In this document: in pieces, positions 44,382 to 52,693 of the stretch | How the letters are laid out: every line of letters begins with the position of its first letter | Position numbering within the stretch: the first letter of the stretch is position 1 | Origin: Tessaracoccus lacteus | GTDB taxonomy: Bacteria; Actinomycetota; Actinomycetes; Propionibacteriales; Propionibacteriaceae | Direction of reading: 5' to 3' | NCBI RefSeq assembly: GCF_029917005.1 | Contig: NZ_CP123967.1 | Span: forward strand, 2,108,001-2,172,000 | Length of the DNA: 64,000 bases | Translations under genes and position numbers: made by a program | The notes under the pieces: model-generated | Seen by the model: the letters and a program-made list of their open reading frames with translations, nothing else | What the model was told of the DNA's origin: nothing | Database searches by the model: none

Positions 44382-44602
44382 CCGGCGCAGGCGACTCGGA
44401 GTCGATCTCGTTGACGAAGGCGAGCCTCTCGGACGAGGAGGTGGCGGCCGTCGTCGCGGTGCTGTCAGCCGCGGCACGGTCCGAGAGGCTGCGCTCAGCC
44501 GACGACCGGCCGCTGGCCGGCGGCTGGAAGTCGTACTACCGCACCCTGCGCCCGCCGCTGGTGAGCGGCCGCGACGCGTGGCGCACCTACCACCGGCTGT
44601 GA
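44378..44602 (+). CDS. accE: Acyl-CoA carboxylase epsilon subunit
   Basis: 74 aa. Small actinobacterial subunit that bridges alpha and beta subunits and stimulates activity. It shows [18 protein letters not shown] and the terminal motif [13 protein letters not shown], then a short tail with [10 protein letters not shown]. The GTG overlaps the accD stop (GTGA), and its own stop overlaps the maf start in the same way, giving a coupled accD-accE-maf operon. Confidence 0.9.
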   Translation: MTGAGDSESISLTKASLSDEEVAAVVAVLSAAARSERLRSADDRPLAGGWKSYYRTLRPPLVSGRDAWRTYHRL

Positions 44603-45207
44603 CGCCGATGCGGGTGGTCCTGGCCTCCAAGTCCCCCGCCCGCCTCGGCGTGCTCCGCGGCGCCGGGATCGAACCAGAGGTGATCGTCTCCGGCTTCGAC
44701 GAGTCGCAGATACTCGACCCGAACCCGGCGCGGCTGTCCGCGACGCTGGCCCGAGCGAAGGGCGAGATCGTCGCGCCCCTGGTCGACGGCGACGTGGTGC
44801 TCATCGCCTGCGACTCCGTGCTGGAGTTCGAGGGCCGCGCCCACGGCAAGCCCGGCACCCCCGAGGCCGCGGCCAGGCTGTGGCGACGGATGCGCGCCGG
44901 CGAGGGCCTCCTCCACACCGGCCACCACGTGCTCGTGCGCCGCGGCGGAGACGAGACCGTGCAGACCCGGGTGGGAACCACCCTCGTGCGGTTCGCGGAC
45001 CTGGACGACGCCGAGATCGACGCATATGTCGCCACGGGCGAGCCGACGCGGGTGGCCGGCGGGTTCACGATCGACGGCATCGGCGGTGCCTTCGTCACCT
45101 CCATCGAGGGCGACCCGTACAACATCGTCGGCCTGTCGCTCCCGCTGGTGAGGCAGATGGTCCTCGACGCGGACGTGAAGTGGCCCGACCTCTGGGACCG
45201 GACCTAG
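44599..45207 (+). CDS. maf: Maf-like nucleoside triphosphate pyrophosphatase
   Basis: 202 aa. Maf/HAM1-fold enzyme that hydrolyses dTTP/UTP or modified nucleotides. LASKSPARLGVLRGAG is the signature P-site; LIACDSVLEFEG supplies the catalytic Asp, and GGFTIDGIGGAFV follows. The GTG at 44599 overlaps the accE stop; an ATG at 44608 would also give a normal N-terminus. The acc-maf linkage is the same as in M. tuberculosis. The stop TAG doubles as the -10 start for the next gene. Confidence 0.93.
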   Translation: MTPMRVVLASKSPARLGVLRGAGIEPEVIVSGFDESQILDPNPARLSATLARAKGEIVAPLVDGDVVLIACDSVLEFEGRAHGKPGTPEAAARLWRRMRAGEGLLHTGHHVLVRRGGDETVQTRVGTTLVRFADLDDAEIDAYVATGEPTRVAGGFTIDGIGGAFVTSIEGDPYNIVGLSLPLVRQMVLDADVKWPDLWDRT

Positions 45208-45216
45208 AGTGGGCGG

Positions 45217-45645
45217 GTGCCCCGCCTCGTCCTGACCCTGCTGACTGTCCTCGCGCTGGCCGGCTGCTCAGCCTCCGACCCCGGCGCGACGAACACGACG
45301 CCGCCCGTCACGACCCCCGCCCCGGCCGCCTCGCCCTCCGCGACGACTCCACCCGCTGGGGTGTCCCTGACGTCTCTGGGGTTCACCCACGCCCCGGCCG
45401 GGCTCTCGCTGCCGGTCGGCGCGACGCTGACCGAGCGCACCGACGCGGCGAACAACATCACAGCGGTCCTCTCGGCCCCGTCCGGACTCGACGTGCTGGC
45501 GCACCTGCGCGCCACCCTCCCGGCGGCCGGTTTCGCGATCACGGCCGACGAGGGCAACTCGCTGCTGTTCACCGACGGCACGTGGGACGGGGCCTTCACC
45601 GTGTCCGGGGCCCTGAGCGCCCTCACGCTGCGCACCGACCGCTGA
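45217..45645 (+). CDS. Small hypothetical lipoprotein
   Basis: 142 aa. Signal peptide with lipobox LAGC (Cys17), then a Thr/Pro/Ala-rich linker to about residue 48 and a compact domain of about 90 aa with alternating strands (GLSLPVGATLTERTDAANN, LLFTDGTWDGAFTVSG). I do not recognise a family. The GTG at 45217 lies 6 nt after TAGAGT (45205-45210), whose TAG is the maf stop. Confidence 0.75.
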   Translation: MPRLVLTLLTVLALAGCSASDPGATNTTPPVTTPAPAASPSATTPPAGVSLTSLGFTHAPAGLSLPVGATLTERTDAANNITAVLSAPSGLDVLAHLRATLPAAGFAITADEGNSLLFTDGTWDGAFTVSGALSALTLRTDR

Positions 45646-45685
45646 CAGAGGTTGGTTTGGGTCGGGCAGGCTAGGCTCGCTGTCC

Positions 45686-47269
45686 ATGGAAGCAGATGCC
45701 GCCATCTCCACATTGACCATCGCGATGTGGGCGGGCATCGGCCTGGTGGCCGGCGCGCTCGCCTCTGTCCTGCTGTCGGTCGTCGGTCGGGTGATCGTGC
45801 ACCGGCACCCCCGCATGGAGGGGCTGACGGGCAGCATGCGGATGCCTCAGCGCGTGTTCTGCGTGCTGCTCGGCACCGGGCTGGGGGTGCTGATCCCGAC
45901 CGCGCCCGCGCTGGGCTCCTCCGTACCGGTGTGGCGTCAGTACTTCTCGCAGGGCTTCCTCATCGTCATGATCATGGCGATGGCCCTGCTGCTGACGGGC
46001 GTCATCCAGACCGCGGAGGACGCGATCGTCCACAAGCAGTCCAGCGAGGATGAGGAGACGCCCCACTACCGGCGCATCCGCACCCAGATGCAGATCATCT
46101 CCCGCGTCGCGATCGCGGTGGTGTGGGTCTGTGCCCTGGCCGGGGCGCTCCTGACGTTCGAAGCGTTCCGCGCCGTCGGGGCGTCACTGATCGCGTCCGC
46201 CGGCGTGCTGTCGATCGTCGCCGGCCTCGCGGTCCAGTCGTCGCTGGCCAACGTGTTCGCCGGCATGCAGATCGCGTTCTCCGACGCGCTTCGCGTCGGT
46301 GACCTGATCGTGTTCGAGACGCAGCAGGGCTCGGTCGAGGAGATCACCCTGACCTACGTCGTGGTGCGCACCTGGGACGACCGTCGCTGGATCGTGCCGA
46401 GCAACTACTTCACCACCAAGGCCTTCGAAAACTGGACGCGTCGCGAGCCGCGGCTGCTCGGCGAGGTGGGGATGGACCTCGACTGGCTGGTCCCGATCGA
46501 GGCCATGCGCGTCGAGCTGATGCGCATCGTCCGCTCCAGCGACCTGTGGGACGGCCGCTCCGCCTCGCTGCAGGTGACCGACGCCACCGGCGGGTCCGTG
46601 CGGGTCCGCGCGGTCGTGTCGGCCGCCACCTCCGGCGAGCTGTGGGACCTGCGCTGCTACGTGCGCGAGGAGCTGATCAGCTGGCTGCAGCACCACGCTG
46701 TCTACGCGCTGCCCCGTACCCGCCTCGAGCCGGAGACCACCACCGCGCCGACCGTCGAGGAGCGCGACGAGTTCGAAGCCAAGGCCGTGCAGGAGTTCCG
46801 CTCGGAGGAGCTGAACGACGAGACGCAGGTGATGGCTCCCGTCGAGGACGCGGAGCCGCGCCAGGCCGACGACGGGGCGCTGCCGAAGTGGCTGCAGTCG
46901 TGGCTGTCGAACCGGAAGCACGAGGAGCCCGCGGCGCTGCCGTTCCGCGTCGACTTCGAGGCGAAGCCGGGCGAGGCGGAGACCCCGACCGAGACGACGC
47001 TCGGGTCCCGCAGCGCGCAGGCGCGGCTCTACTCCGGGTCCCCGGAGGCCGAGGAGCGCAACCGGCAGATGTCCGGCCCCAGCGCCGCCGACATGGCCGA
47101 GCGGGAGCAGGCCGCCGAGCGGCGGCAGCGCACCGGCGAGCAGGAGGCGGTCGGGGCCGACGGCAGGCCGGCGTCGAAGGTCGACACGGGCCGACAGCAG
47201 GCCATCGAGACCCGCATCATGCCGCGCGTGGACCCGAAGGCGCCCGCCCCCTCGGACGACGAGGACTGA
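45686..47269 (+). CDS. Mechanosensitive ion channel, MscS family
   Basis: 527 aa. Four membrane segments in the first 200 residues; the pore helix and beta-domain read GLAVQSSLANVFAGMQIAFSD, split by typical Gly/Ala spacing, then RVGDLIVFETQQGSVEEITL and the WIVPSNYFTTKAFENW core. MscS channels release solutes under hypo-osmotic shock. The C-terminal about 190 aa is charged and disordered (Glu/Arg/Ala-rich), longer than in E. coli MscS. The ATG lies 8 nt after TAGGCT. It converges with the NUDIX gene. Confidence 0.92.
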   Translation: MEADAAISTLTIAMWAGIGLVAGALASVLLSVVGRVIVHRHPRMEGLTGSMRMPQRVFCVLLGTGLGVLIPTAPALGSSVPVWRQYFSQGFLIVMIMAMALLLTGVIQTAEDAIVHKQSSEDEETPHYRRIRTQMQIISRVAIAVVWVCALAGALLTFEAFRAVGASLIASAGVLSIVAGLAVQSSLANVFAGMQIAFSDALRVGDLIVFETQQGSVEEITLTYVVVRTWDDRRWIVPSNYFTTKAFENWTRREPRLLGEVGMDLDWLVPIEAMRVELMRIVRSSDLWDGRSASLQVTDATGGSVRVRAVVSAATSGELWDLRCYVREELISWLQHHAVYALPRTRLEPETTTAPTVEERDEFEAKAVQEFRSEELNDETQVMAPVEDAEPRQADDGALPKWLQSWLSNRKHEEPAALPFRVDFEAKPGEAETPTETTLGSRSAQARLYSGSPEAEERNRQMSGPSAADMAEREQAAERRQRTGEQEAVGADGRPASKVDTGRQQAIETRIMPRVDPKAPAPSDDED

Positions 47270-47270
47270 C

Positions 47271-47741
47271 TCAGAGCTCGAACACGACGTCGCGCGGGTC
47301 CTCCAGCGCGACGCGCACCATGGCGTCGAGCCTCGTCTGCCGCGGCGTCGGGAGCGCGTCGACGGGGAACCACGCCACGTCGCTCGACTCCTCGTCGCCG
47401 ACGCGCGCCTCTCCGGAGACCCAGCGGCACCGGAAGCCGTGGTCGAGGTACTGCGTCACGTCGCCGTTGGCGTAGGTGATGACGTCGGTGACGACCGTCC
47501 AGAGCAGCCTCTCGACCTCGATGACGACGCCGGCCTCCTCCATCGCCTCGCGCACGACGGTGACGCTCGGGTGTTCGGCCGGGTCGACGATGCCGCTGAC
47601 CGGGGCCCACTCCCCCGTGTCGGCGCGGCGCACCAGCAGCACGTCGCGCCCACGGAGGATCAGCGCGTTGGCTCCCATGAGCCACAGGGGCGCGTGCCCG
47701 ATCCGGCTGCGCAGCTCGAGGATGAAGGGTGGGGTCGGCAT
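47271..47741 (-). CDS. NUDIX hydrolase
   Basis: 156 aa. The Nudix box is present as GIVDPAEHPSVTVVREAMEE followed by AGV, with the REAMEE glutamates that bind Mg2+. Other conserved parts are LLVRRADTGEWAPVSG and DHGFRCRWVSGEA. It hydrolyses a nucleoside diphosphate linked to another group; the substrate cannot be assigned. CAGGCT lies 6 nt before the ATG, a near-consensus leaderless promoter. Confidence 0.9.
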   Translation of the reverse strand: MPTPPFILELRSRIGHAPLWLMGANALILRGRDVLLVRRADTGEWAPVSGIVDPAEHPSVTVVREAMEEAGVVIEVERLLWTVVTDVITYANGDVTQYLDHGFRCRWVSGEARVGDEESSDVAWFPVDALPTPRQTRLDAMVRVALEDPRDVVFEL

Positions 47742-47840
47742 GCGCCCAGCCTGTCACATGGGCAGCTTTCGAGCACGGCCCACGCCCCCGCGCAAACGCA
47801 GTTAGACTCCGCCTAGATCCGTTTTCAGTGAGGAACAGCC

Positions 47841-49619
47841 GTGGGCAATGACGCCATTTCGAAGGTCCTGATCGCCAACCGAGGAGAGATCGCCGTCCGC
47901 GTGATCCGAGCCGCCCGTGACGCGGGGATCGCCTCGGTCGCCGTATACGCCGACTCCGACGCCGACTCGCTGTTCGTGAAGCTCGCCGACGAGGCCTTCG
48001 CGCTGAACGGCGCCACCCCGGCCGACACCTACCTGAACGTCGCCAAGTTGCTCGAGGTGGCCCGCCGCTCCGGCGCCGACGCGGTGCACCCTGGCTACGG
48101 TTTCCTGGCGGAGAACGCCGACTTCGCGCAGGCCGTCCTCGACGCCGGGCTGATCTGGATCGGCCCCCCGCCCGCCGCGATCGACTCGCTGGGCGACAAG
48201 GTCAAGGCCCGGCACATCGCGCAGAAGGTTGGTGCCCCGCTGGTGCCCGGCACCGCCGACCCCGTCGCGGACGCCGACGAGGTGGTCGCCTTCGCGACCG
48301 AGCACGGGCTGCCCATCGCCATCAAGGCCGCCTTCGGCGGCGGCGGCCGCGGTCTGAAGGTCGCCCGTACGATCGAGGAGATCCCCGACCTCTTCGAGTC
48401 GGCGACGCGCGAGGCCGTCACGGCCTTCGGGCGCGGCGAGTGCTTCGTCGAGCGCTACCTCGACAAGCCGCGCCACGTCGAGACCCAGTGCCTGGCCGAC
48501 CAGCACGGCAACGTCGTCGTCGTCTCGACGCGCGACTGCTCGCTCCAGCGCCGCCACCAGAAGCTCGTCGAGGAGGCGCCCGCGCCGTTCCTGAGCGACG
48601 AGCAACTCGCCCGGCTCTACACGTCCAGCAAGGCCATCCTCCGGGAGGCGGGCTACGTCGGGGCGGGCACCTGCGAGTTCCTGGTCGGCCTCGACGGCAC
48701 CATCTCGTTCCTCGAGGTCAACACGCGCCTCCAGGTCGAGCACCCGGTCTCGGAGGAGGTCACCGGGCTCGACCTGGTCCGCGAGATGTTCCGCATCGCC
48801 TCCGGCGACGAGCTCGGCTACGACGACCCCGAGATCCGCGGACACTCGATCGAGTTCCGCATCAACGCCGAAGACGCTGGCCGCAACTTCATGCCCGCTC
48901 CCGGCACGCTGGTCAGATGGCACGCCCCGGCCGGCCCTGGCGTCCGCGTCGACGAGGGCTACCACGCCGGCATGACGGTCCCCGGAGCCTTCGACTCGCT
49001 GGTGGCGAAGGTCATCGTCACCGGCGCCGACCGCGCCCAGGCGATCGCCAGGTCGCGCCGCGCGCTGTCGGAGCTGGAGATCGAGGGTATGCCGACGGTG
49101 GTCCCCTTCCACCGTGCGGTGCTCGACGACGACGCCTACACCGCCCCGGGCGGCGACTTCCTGGTCCACACCCGGTGGATCGAGACGGAGTTCACCGGCG
49201 AGATCGCCCCCTACACCGGCGTGCTCGGCGAGGCCGAGGAAGCCCCCGAGCCGGAGGTGGTAGTCGTCGAGGTCAACGGCCGACGCGTCGAGGTCAAGCT
49301 GCCCGGCACGTTCGCGGCCAGGCCCGCGGCCGCGACGAAGGTCGCGAAGAAGCCGACCCGTCGCGACCGCGGCGGCAGCAGGGTCTCGGCCCCCAGCGGG
49401 AACGCGCTGACTTCCCCGATGCAGGGCACCATCGTGAAGGTCGCCGTCGAGGAGGGACAGAGCGTCGCCGAAGGCGACACGATCGCGGTGATCGAGGCCA
49501 TGAAGATGGAGCAGCCGCTCAAGGCGCACCGCGACGGGATCGTCGCCGCGCTCGCAGTGGCCGCCACCGACACGGTGACGGCCGGGCAGGTCCTGTGCGA
49601 GATCGTCGATCCGGAGTGA
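47841..49619 (+). CDS. accA: Acyl-CoA carboxylase alpha subunit (biotin carboxylase plus carrier domain)
   Basis: 592 aa, AccA3/PccA type. Residues 1-450 are the biotin carboxylase ([18 protein letters not shown], the ATP-grasp loop [30 protein letters not shown]). The last 80 are the biotinyl domain, where K555 in EAMKMEQ receives biotin from BirA. It works with AccD and AccE to make malonyl-/methylmalonyl-CoA. GAGGAA precedes the GTG and TAGACT lies about 35 nt upstream, so unlike accD it has a leadered message. Confidence 0.96.
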   Translation: MGNDAISKVLIANRGEIAVRVIRAARDAGIASVAVYADSDADSLFVKLADEAFALNGATPADTYLNVAKLLEVARRSGADAVHPGYGFLAENADFAQAVLDAGLIWIGPPPAAIDSLGDKVKARHIAQKVGAPLVPGTADPVADADEVVAFATEHGLPIAIKAAFGGGGRGLKVARTIEEIPDLFESATREAVTAFGRGECFVERYLDKPRHVETQCLADQHGNVVVVSTRDCSLQRRHQKLVEEAPAPFLSDEQLARLYTSSKAILREAGYVGAGTCEFLVGLDGTISFLEVNTRLQVEHPVSEEVTGLDLVREMFRIASGDELGYDDPEIRGHSIEFRINAEDAGRNFMPAPGTLVRWHAPAGPGVRVDEGYHAGMTVPGAFDSLVAKVIVTGADRAQAIARSRRALSELEIEGMPTVVPFHRAVLDDDAYTAPGGDFLVHTRWIETEFTGEIAPYTGVLGEAEEAPEPEVVVVEVNGRRVEVKLPGTFAARPAAATKVAKKPTRRDRGGSRVSAPSGNALTSPMQGTIVKVAVEEGQSVAEGDTIAVIEAMKMEQPLKAHRDGIVAALAVAATDTVTAGQVLCEIVDPE

Positions 49620-49620
49620 G

Positions 49621-49648
49621 CCCCGCCCGGGAATGACCGGGGTGGGGG
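49621..49648 (+). terminator. Possible hairpin terminator after accA
   Basis: CCCCGCCC (49621-49628) can pair with GGGTGGGG (about 49640-49647), allowing one G-T pair. It starts directly after the stop codon. Confidence 0.4.
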
Positions 49649-49704
49649 TTGTCCCCAAGGCATATCCTGGAGAGCAGTTCTCCTAATGTGAATGGTGGTC
49701 CACC

Positions 49705-50499
49705 ATGAGCGGCTTCCTCGCGATGATCTTCATCTTCATCCTGGTGTCGATCGTGCTCGGGGTGACGCGCAGCAACCGTCCCAGCCTCGGCGACGGCGGT
49801 TATCCGCCCCAGCAGCTCGGCCCGCGCCCCGGGCAGCCCTACGGCATGCTCGGTGGGCCGGCGCAGTTCGCCGGGCAGCAGGGCTACGATCCGGCAGCGC
49901 AGCAGGCGATGACGCAGGCGTCCCGCGACGCGATCGACGCCGACATCACGACGTACGGCGAGGAGCTGCGCGACCTCGACCTCGACGTCGTCGGCCGCGA
50001 GCTCAGCGCCGAGGCCCGGGACGACTACTCAAGTGCGCTCGACGCGTACGACGGGTCCAAGCAGCAGCTGCTCACCGCCAGGTCCAACGCCGACGTGAAG
50101 CGCATCGCGCAGATCCTCGAGGAGGGCCGCTACAACATCGCCTGCGTCAAGGCGCGCGCCGAGGGACGGCCGGTCCCGGAGCACCGCCCTCCCTGTTTCT
50201 TCGACCCGGCGCACGGCGTCTCGGTCGAGGACGTGACGTGGGCGCCCGCCGGCGGCGCCGCCCGCCAGGTGCCCGCCTGCGCGGCGGACGCGCAGCGCAT
50301 CCGCACCGGCAACGATCCGTCGATCCGCATGGTCAACGCAGGTCAGGGCATGGTGCCCTACTGGGACTCCCGCGAGTACGCGCCGTGGGCGCAGGGCTAC
50401 TACGGCCGCTACGGCATGGACCCCGCGCTGCGGTCGGTTACGCAGGGCGCGCTGATGATCGGCGGCTTCTCGCTGCTGATGGGACTGCTCGACGACTAG
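49705..50499 (+). CDS. Conserved hypothetical membrane-anchored protein with Cys motif
   Basis: 264 aa. N-terminal membrane helix (about 4-21), Gly/Pro/Gln linker, a helical segment (about 70-150) and a conserved-looking block: PPCFFDPAHGVSVEDVTWAP, then GGAARQVPACAADAQRIRTG. The two Cys in CFFDPAHG and PACA recall a motif I associate with actinobacterial TPM/DUF2207-neighbour proteins, but I cannot name the family. A hydrophobic stretch, QGALMIGGFSLLMGLL, ends the protein. A strong terminator follows. Confidence 0.75.
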   Translation: MSGFLAMIFIFILVSIVLGVTRSNRPSLGDGGYPPQQLGPRPGQPYGMLGGPAQFAGQQGYDPAAQQAMTQASRDAIDADITTYGEELRDLDLDVVGRELSAEARDDYSSALDAYDGSKQQLLTARSNADVKRIAQILEEGRYNIACVKARAEGRPVPEHRPPCFFDPAHGVSVEDVTWAPAGGAARQVPACAADAQRIRTGNDPSIRMVNAGQGMVPYWDSREYAPWAQGYYGRYGMDPALRSVTQGALMIGGFSLLMGLLDD

Positions 50500-50520
50500 G
50501 ACCTGACCCACAGGGCATTC

Positions 50521-50562
50521 ACAGTGTGCCCCGAGCCGGACCACCGGCTCGGGGCACACTGT
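50521..50562 (+). terminator. Strong hairpin terminator with perfect 19-bp stem
   Basis: 50521-50539 pairs perfectly with 50544-50562 around the loop ACCA. It ends only 7 nt before the GTG of the next gene. Confidence 0.85.
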
Positions 50563-50569
50563 TGTCTGT

Positions 50570-51535
50570 GTGAAGGAAGCAACAACACCCCCGCGCCGGA
50601 CGAGGCGCGGCATCATCGTCGGCCTCGTGGCGACCCTGGTCCTCAGCCTCGGCGGCGCCACCGGCTGGGCGCTGGACCGCTTCGTCGTACGCCACGTCGA
50701 GATCGCCGACGTCGCGGCGTACGAGGCCTCGCAGGCCGCCTCCGCTGAGGCGACCGACGAAGCCACCGAGGGCACGACGCGGGCCGCCGAGGTCACCGAC
50801 GACTCCTACACGAGCGACGACACCTCCATCTCCATCTCCAAGGTGACGCAGGGCTCCGGCGACGACACCGTGACGTACTACGTCGCCGACGTGACGATCG
50901 ACGATGCGACGCAGCTGCGCTCGGCCTTCGCCGACAACCAGTTCGGCGAGAACATCACGGACCTGGTCAGCACCATCGCGACCGACAACGACGCCGTGCT
51001 GGCCATCAACGGCGACTACTACGGCTTCCGGGACTCCGGCATCGTGATCCGCAACGGCGTCGTCTACCGAGACGACCCGGCCCGCACGGGGCTGGCGATC
51101 TATACCGACGGCAGCATGCGGGTCTACGACGAGACCTCCACCACCGCCGACGAGCTCGTCGCCGACGGCGTGTGGCAGACGCTCAGCTTCGGCCCGGCTC
51201 TCGTCACGGACGGCGAGGTCGTGTCCGGCATCGACGATGTGGAGATCGACACCAACGTCGGCAACCACTCCATCCAGGGTGAGCAGCCCCGCACCGCCAT
51301 CGGCGTCATCGACGAGAACCACTTCGTGTTCGTGGTGGTCGACGGCCGCGAGACGGGCTACAGCCGCGGCGTCACCATGACGGAACTCGCCGAGATCATG
51401 CAGGGCCTCGGCGCGACCGAGGCGTACAACCTCGACGGCGGCGGCTCCAGCGAGCTGTGGTTCAACGGCGAGGTGATCAACCAGCCCTCCAACGGCGGCG
51501 AGCGCGCCACGAGCGACATCCTCTACATCGGCTGA
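50570..51535 (+). CDS. Phosphodiester glycosidase (NAGPA) family membrane protein
   Basis: 321 aa. Cytoplasmic basic N-terminus, one membrane helix (about 14-35), a disordered segment, then an extracellular NAGPA domain: AINGDYYGFRDSGIVIRNG, the SFGPALVTDGEVV turn, RTAIGVIDENHFVFVVVDGR and NLDGGGSSELWFNG. The family includes the human mannose-6-phosphate uncovering enzyme and bacterial exopolysaccharide proteins; it hydrolyses sugar phosphodiesters. The GTG is just downstream of a terminator hairpin with no clear Shine-Dalgarno. It is followed by a glycosyltransferase gene 12 bp on. Confidence 0.9.
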   Translation: MKEATTPPRRTRRGIIVGLVATLVLSLGGATGWALDRFVVRHVEIADVAAYEASQAASAEATDEATEGTTRAAEVTDDSYTSDDTSISISKVTQGSGDDTVTYYVADVTIDDATQLRSAFADNQFGENITDLVSTIATDNDAVLAINGDYYGFRDSGIVIRNGVVYRDDPARTGLAIYTDGSMRVYDETSTTADELVADGVWQTLSFGPALVTDGEVVSGIDDVEIDTNVGNHSIQGEQPRTAIGVIDENHFVFVVVDGRETGYSRGVTMTELAEIMQGLGATEAYNLDGGGSSELWFNGEVINQPSNGGERATSDILYIG

Positions 51536-51547
51536 ACGGGAGTTGCC

Positions 51548-52636
51548 ATGTTCGCAGTACTCATCCCCGCCTACGAGCCGGACCTGCGCCTGGTCGCGCT
51601 CGTCACGCAACTCGAGGCCACCCTCCCCGACGTGCCGGTGGTCATCGTCGACGATGGCTCCGGCCCGGACTACTGCGGCGTCTTCGCTGTCGCGGCGGCG
51701 AGCGGGGCCGTGATCCTCACGCACGAGCGCAACCGCGGCAAGGGCGCGGCGCTGCGGACAGGCTTCGCGGACATCGTGGCGCGGCTGCCCGGCTACGGCG
51801 TCGTCACCGCCGACTGCGACGGGCAGCACACGCACACCGACATCGCCCGCATCTCCGCCCGGCTCGACACGCTCCCCCCGGGCCAGCGCTGCGTCGTGCT
51901 GGGCTGCCGGGAGTTCACGGGCCCGGTCCCGGCGCGCAGCAGGCTGGGCAACTCTGTGACGCGCGTGCTGTTCCGCTCCATCACCCGGCAGGACGTCCCC
52001 GACACGCAGACGGGGCTGCGCGCCTTCCCGGCCATCACCCTGCCGTGGGCGCTCGGCATCCAGGGCGACCGCTTCGACTACGAGTTCCGGATGCTGCTGC
52101 TCGCCCGCCAGTCCGGGATCTCGCTCGTGACGGTGCCGATCGAAACCATCTACACCGACGGCAACGGGTCGAGCCACTTCCGCCCGCTGGTCGACTCGCT
52201 GCGCATCTACGCCCCGCTCGTCCGCTTCGCCGGCTCCAGCCTGCTGGCCTTCGGCGTCGACACCGCGATGCTCCTGCTTCTGAACTGGCTGACCGGCTGG
52301 CTGCTGATCGCCGTGGTGGGGGCCCGCGCGGTGAGCGCCGGGGTCAACTTCGTCGTCAACCGCCGCCTGGTGTTCCGCCGGGGCCGGGAGGTCCCGCTGC
52401 GGTCGGCGTCGCTGCGCTATCTGTCGCTGGCCGCGCTGCTGCTGGCGGCCAACTACGGCGTGCTGACGGCGCTGACCGACGCCGGCACCCCGCTGCTGCT
52501 GGCTAAGGTCGTCACGGAGGCCGCGCTGTTCCTGGCCAGCTACAGCATCCAGCGCACGATCGTCTTCGATCCGTTGTCGGGCTCCCACAACTCGCCGGCG
52601 CAGATGTTGGTGCGGACTGCCTCCCATCCGGTCTGA
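51548..52636 (+). CDS. Glycosyltransferase family 2-GtrA fusion protein
   Basis: 362 aa. Residues 1-225 are a GT2 domain of the dolichyl-phosphate mannose synthase type (FAVLIPAYEPDLRLVAL, VIVDDGSG, ERNRGKGAALRTGF, TADCDGQHTHTDI). From about 228 on, four helices form a GtrA-like domain (VRFAGSSLLAFGVDTAMLLLL, SAGVNFVVNRRLVFRRG). Such fusions make and probably flip polyprenyl-phosphate sugars for envelope glycans. GGGAG precedes the ATG. It is likely an operon with the NAGPA gene. Confidence 0.92.
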   Translation: MFAVLIPAYEPDLRLVALVTQLEATLPDVPVVIVDDGSGPDYCGVFAVAAASGAVILTHERNRGKGAALRTGFADIVARLPGYGVVTADCDGQHTHTDIARISARLDTLPPGQRCVVLGCREFTGPVPARSRLGNSVTRVLFRSITRQDVPDTQTGLRAFPAITLPWALGIQGDRFDYEFRMLLLARQSGISLVTVPIETIYTDGNGSSHFRPLVDSLRIYAPLVRFAGSSLLAFGVDTAMLLLLNWLTGWLLIAVVGARAVSAGVNFVVNRRLVFRRGREVPLRSASLRYLSLAALLLAANYGVLTALTDAGTPLLLAKVVTEAALFLASYSIQRTIVFDPLSGSHNSPAQMLVRTASHPV

Positions 52637-52648
52637 ACTCGGGCGTAC

Positions 52649-52674
52649 CGTAACCTACGCAGACGTAAGTTACG
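52649..52674 (+). promoter_or_regulatory. Candidate operator upstream of acyl-CoA synthetase gene
   Basis: Two 11-bp arms, CGTAACCTACG and CGTAAGTTACG, inverted around CAGA with one mismatch. Its size fits a TetR-family fatty-acid regulator site. No regulator gene is adjacent. Confidence 0.55.
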
Positions 52675-52693
52675 CACCCGTAAGGGGACACGC

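Noticed and set aside
49741-50573. Long plus-strand overlapping frames within the 49705 gene as alternative CDS
   Set aside because: The 49705 frame has the membrane helix and conserved Cys block; alternatives are basic shadow sequence.
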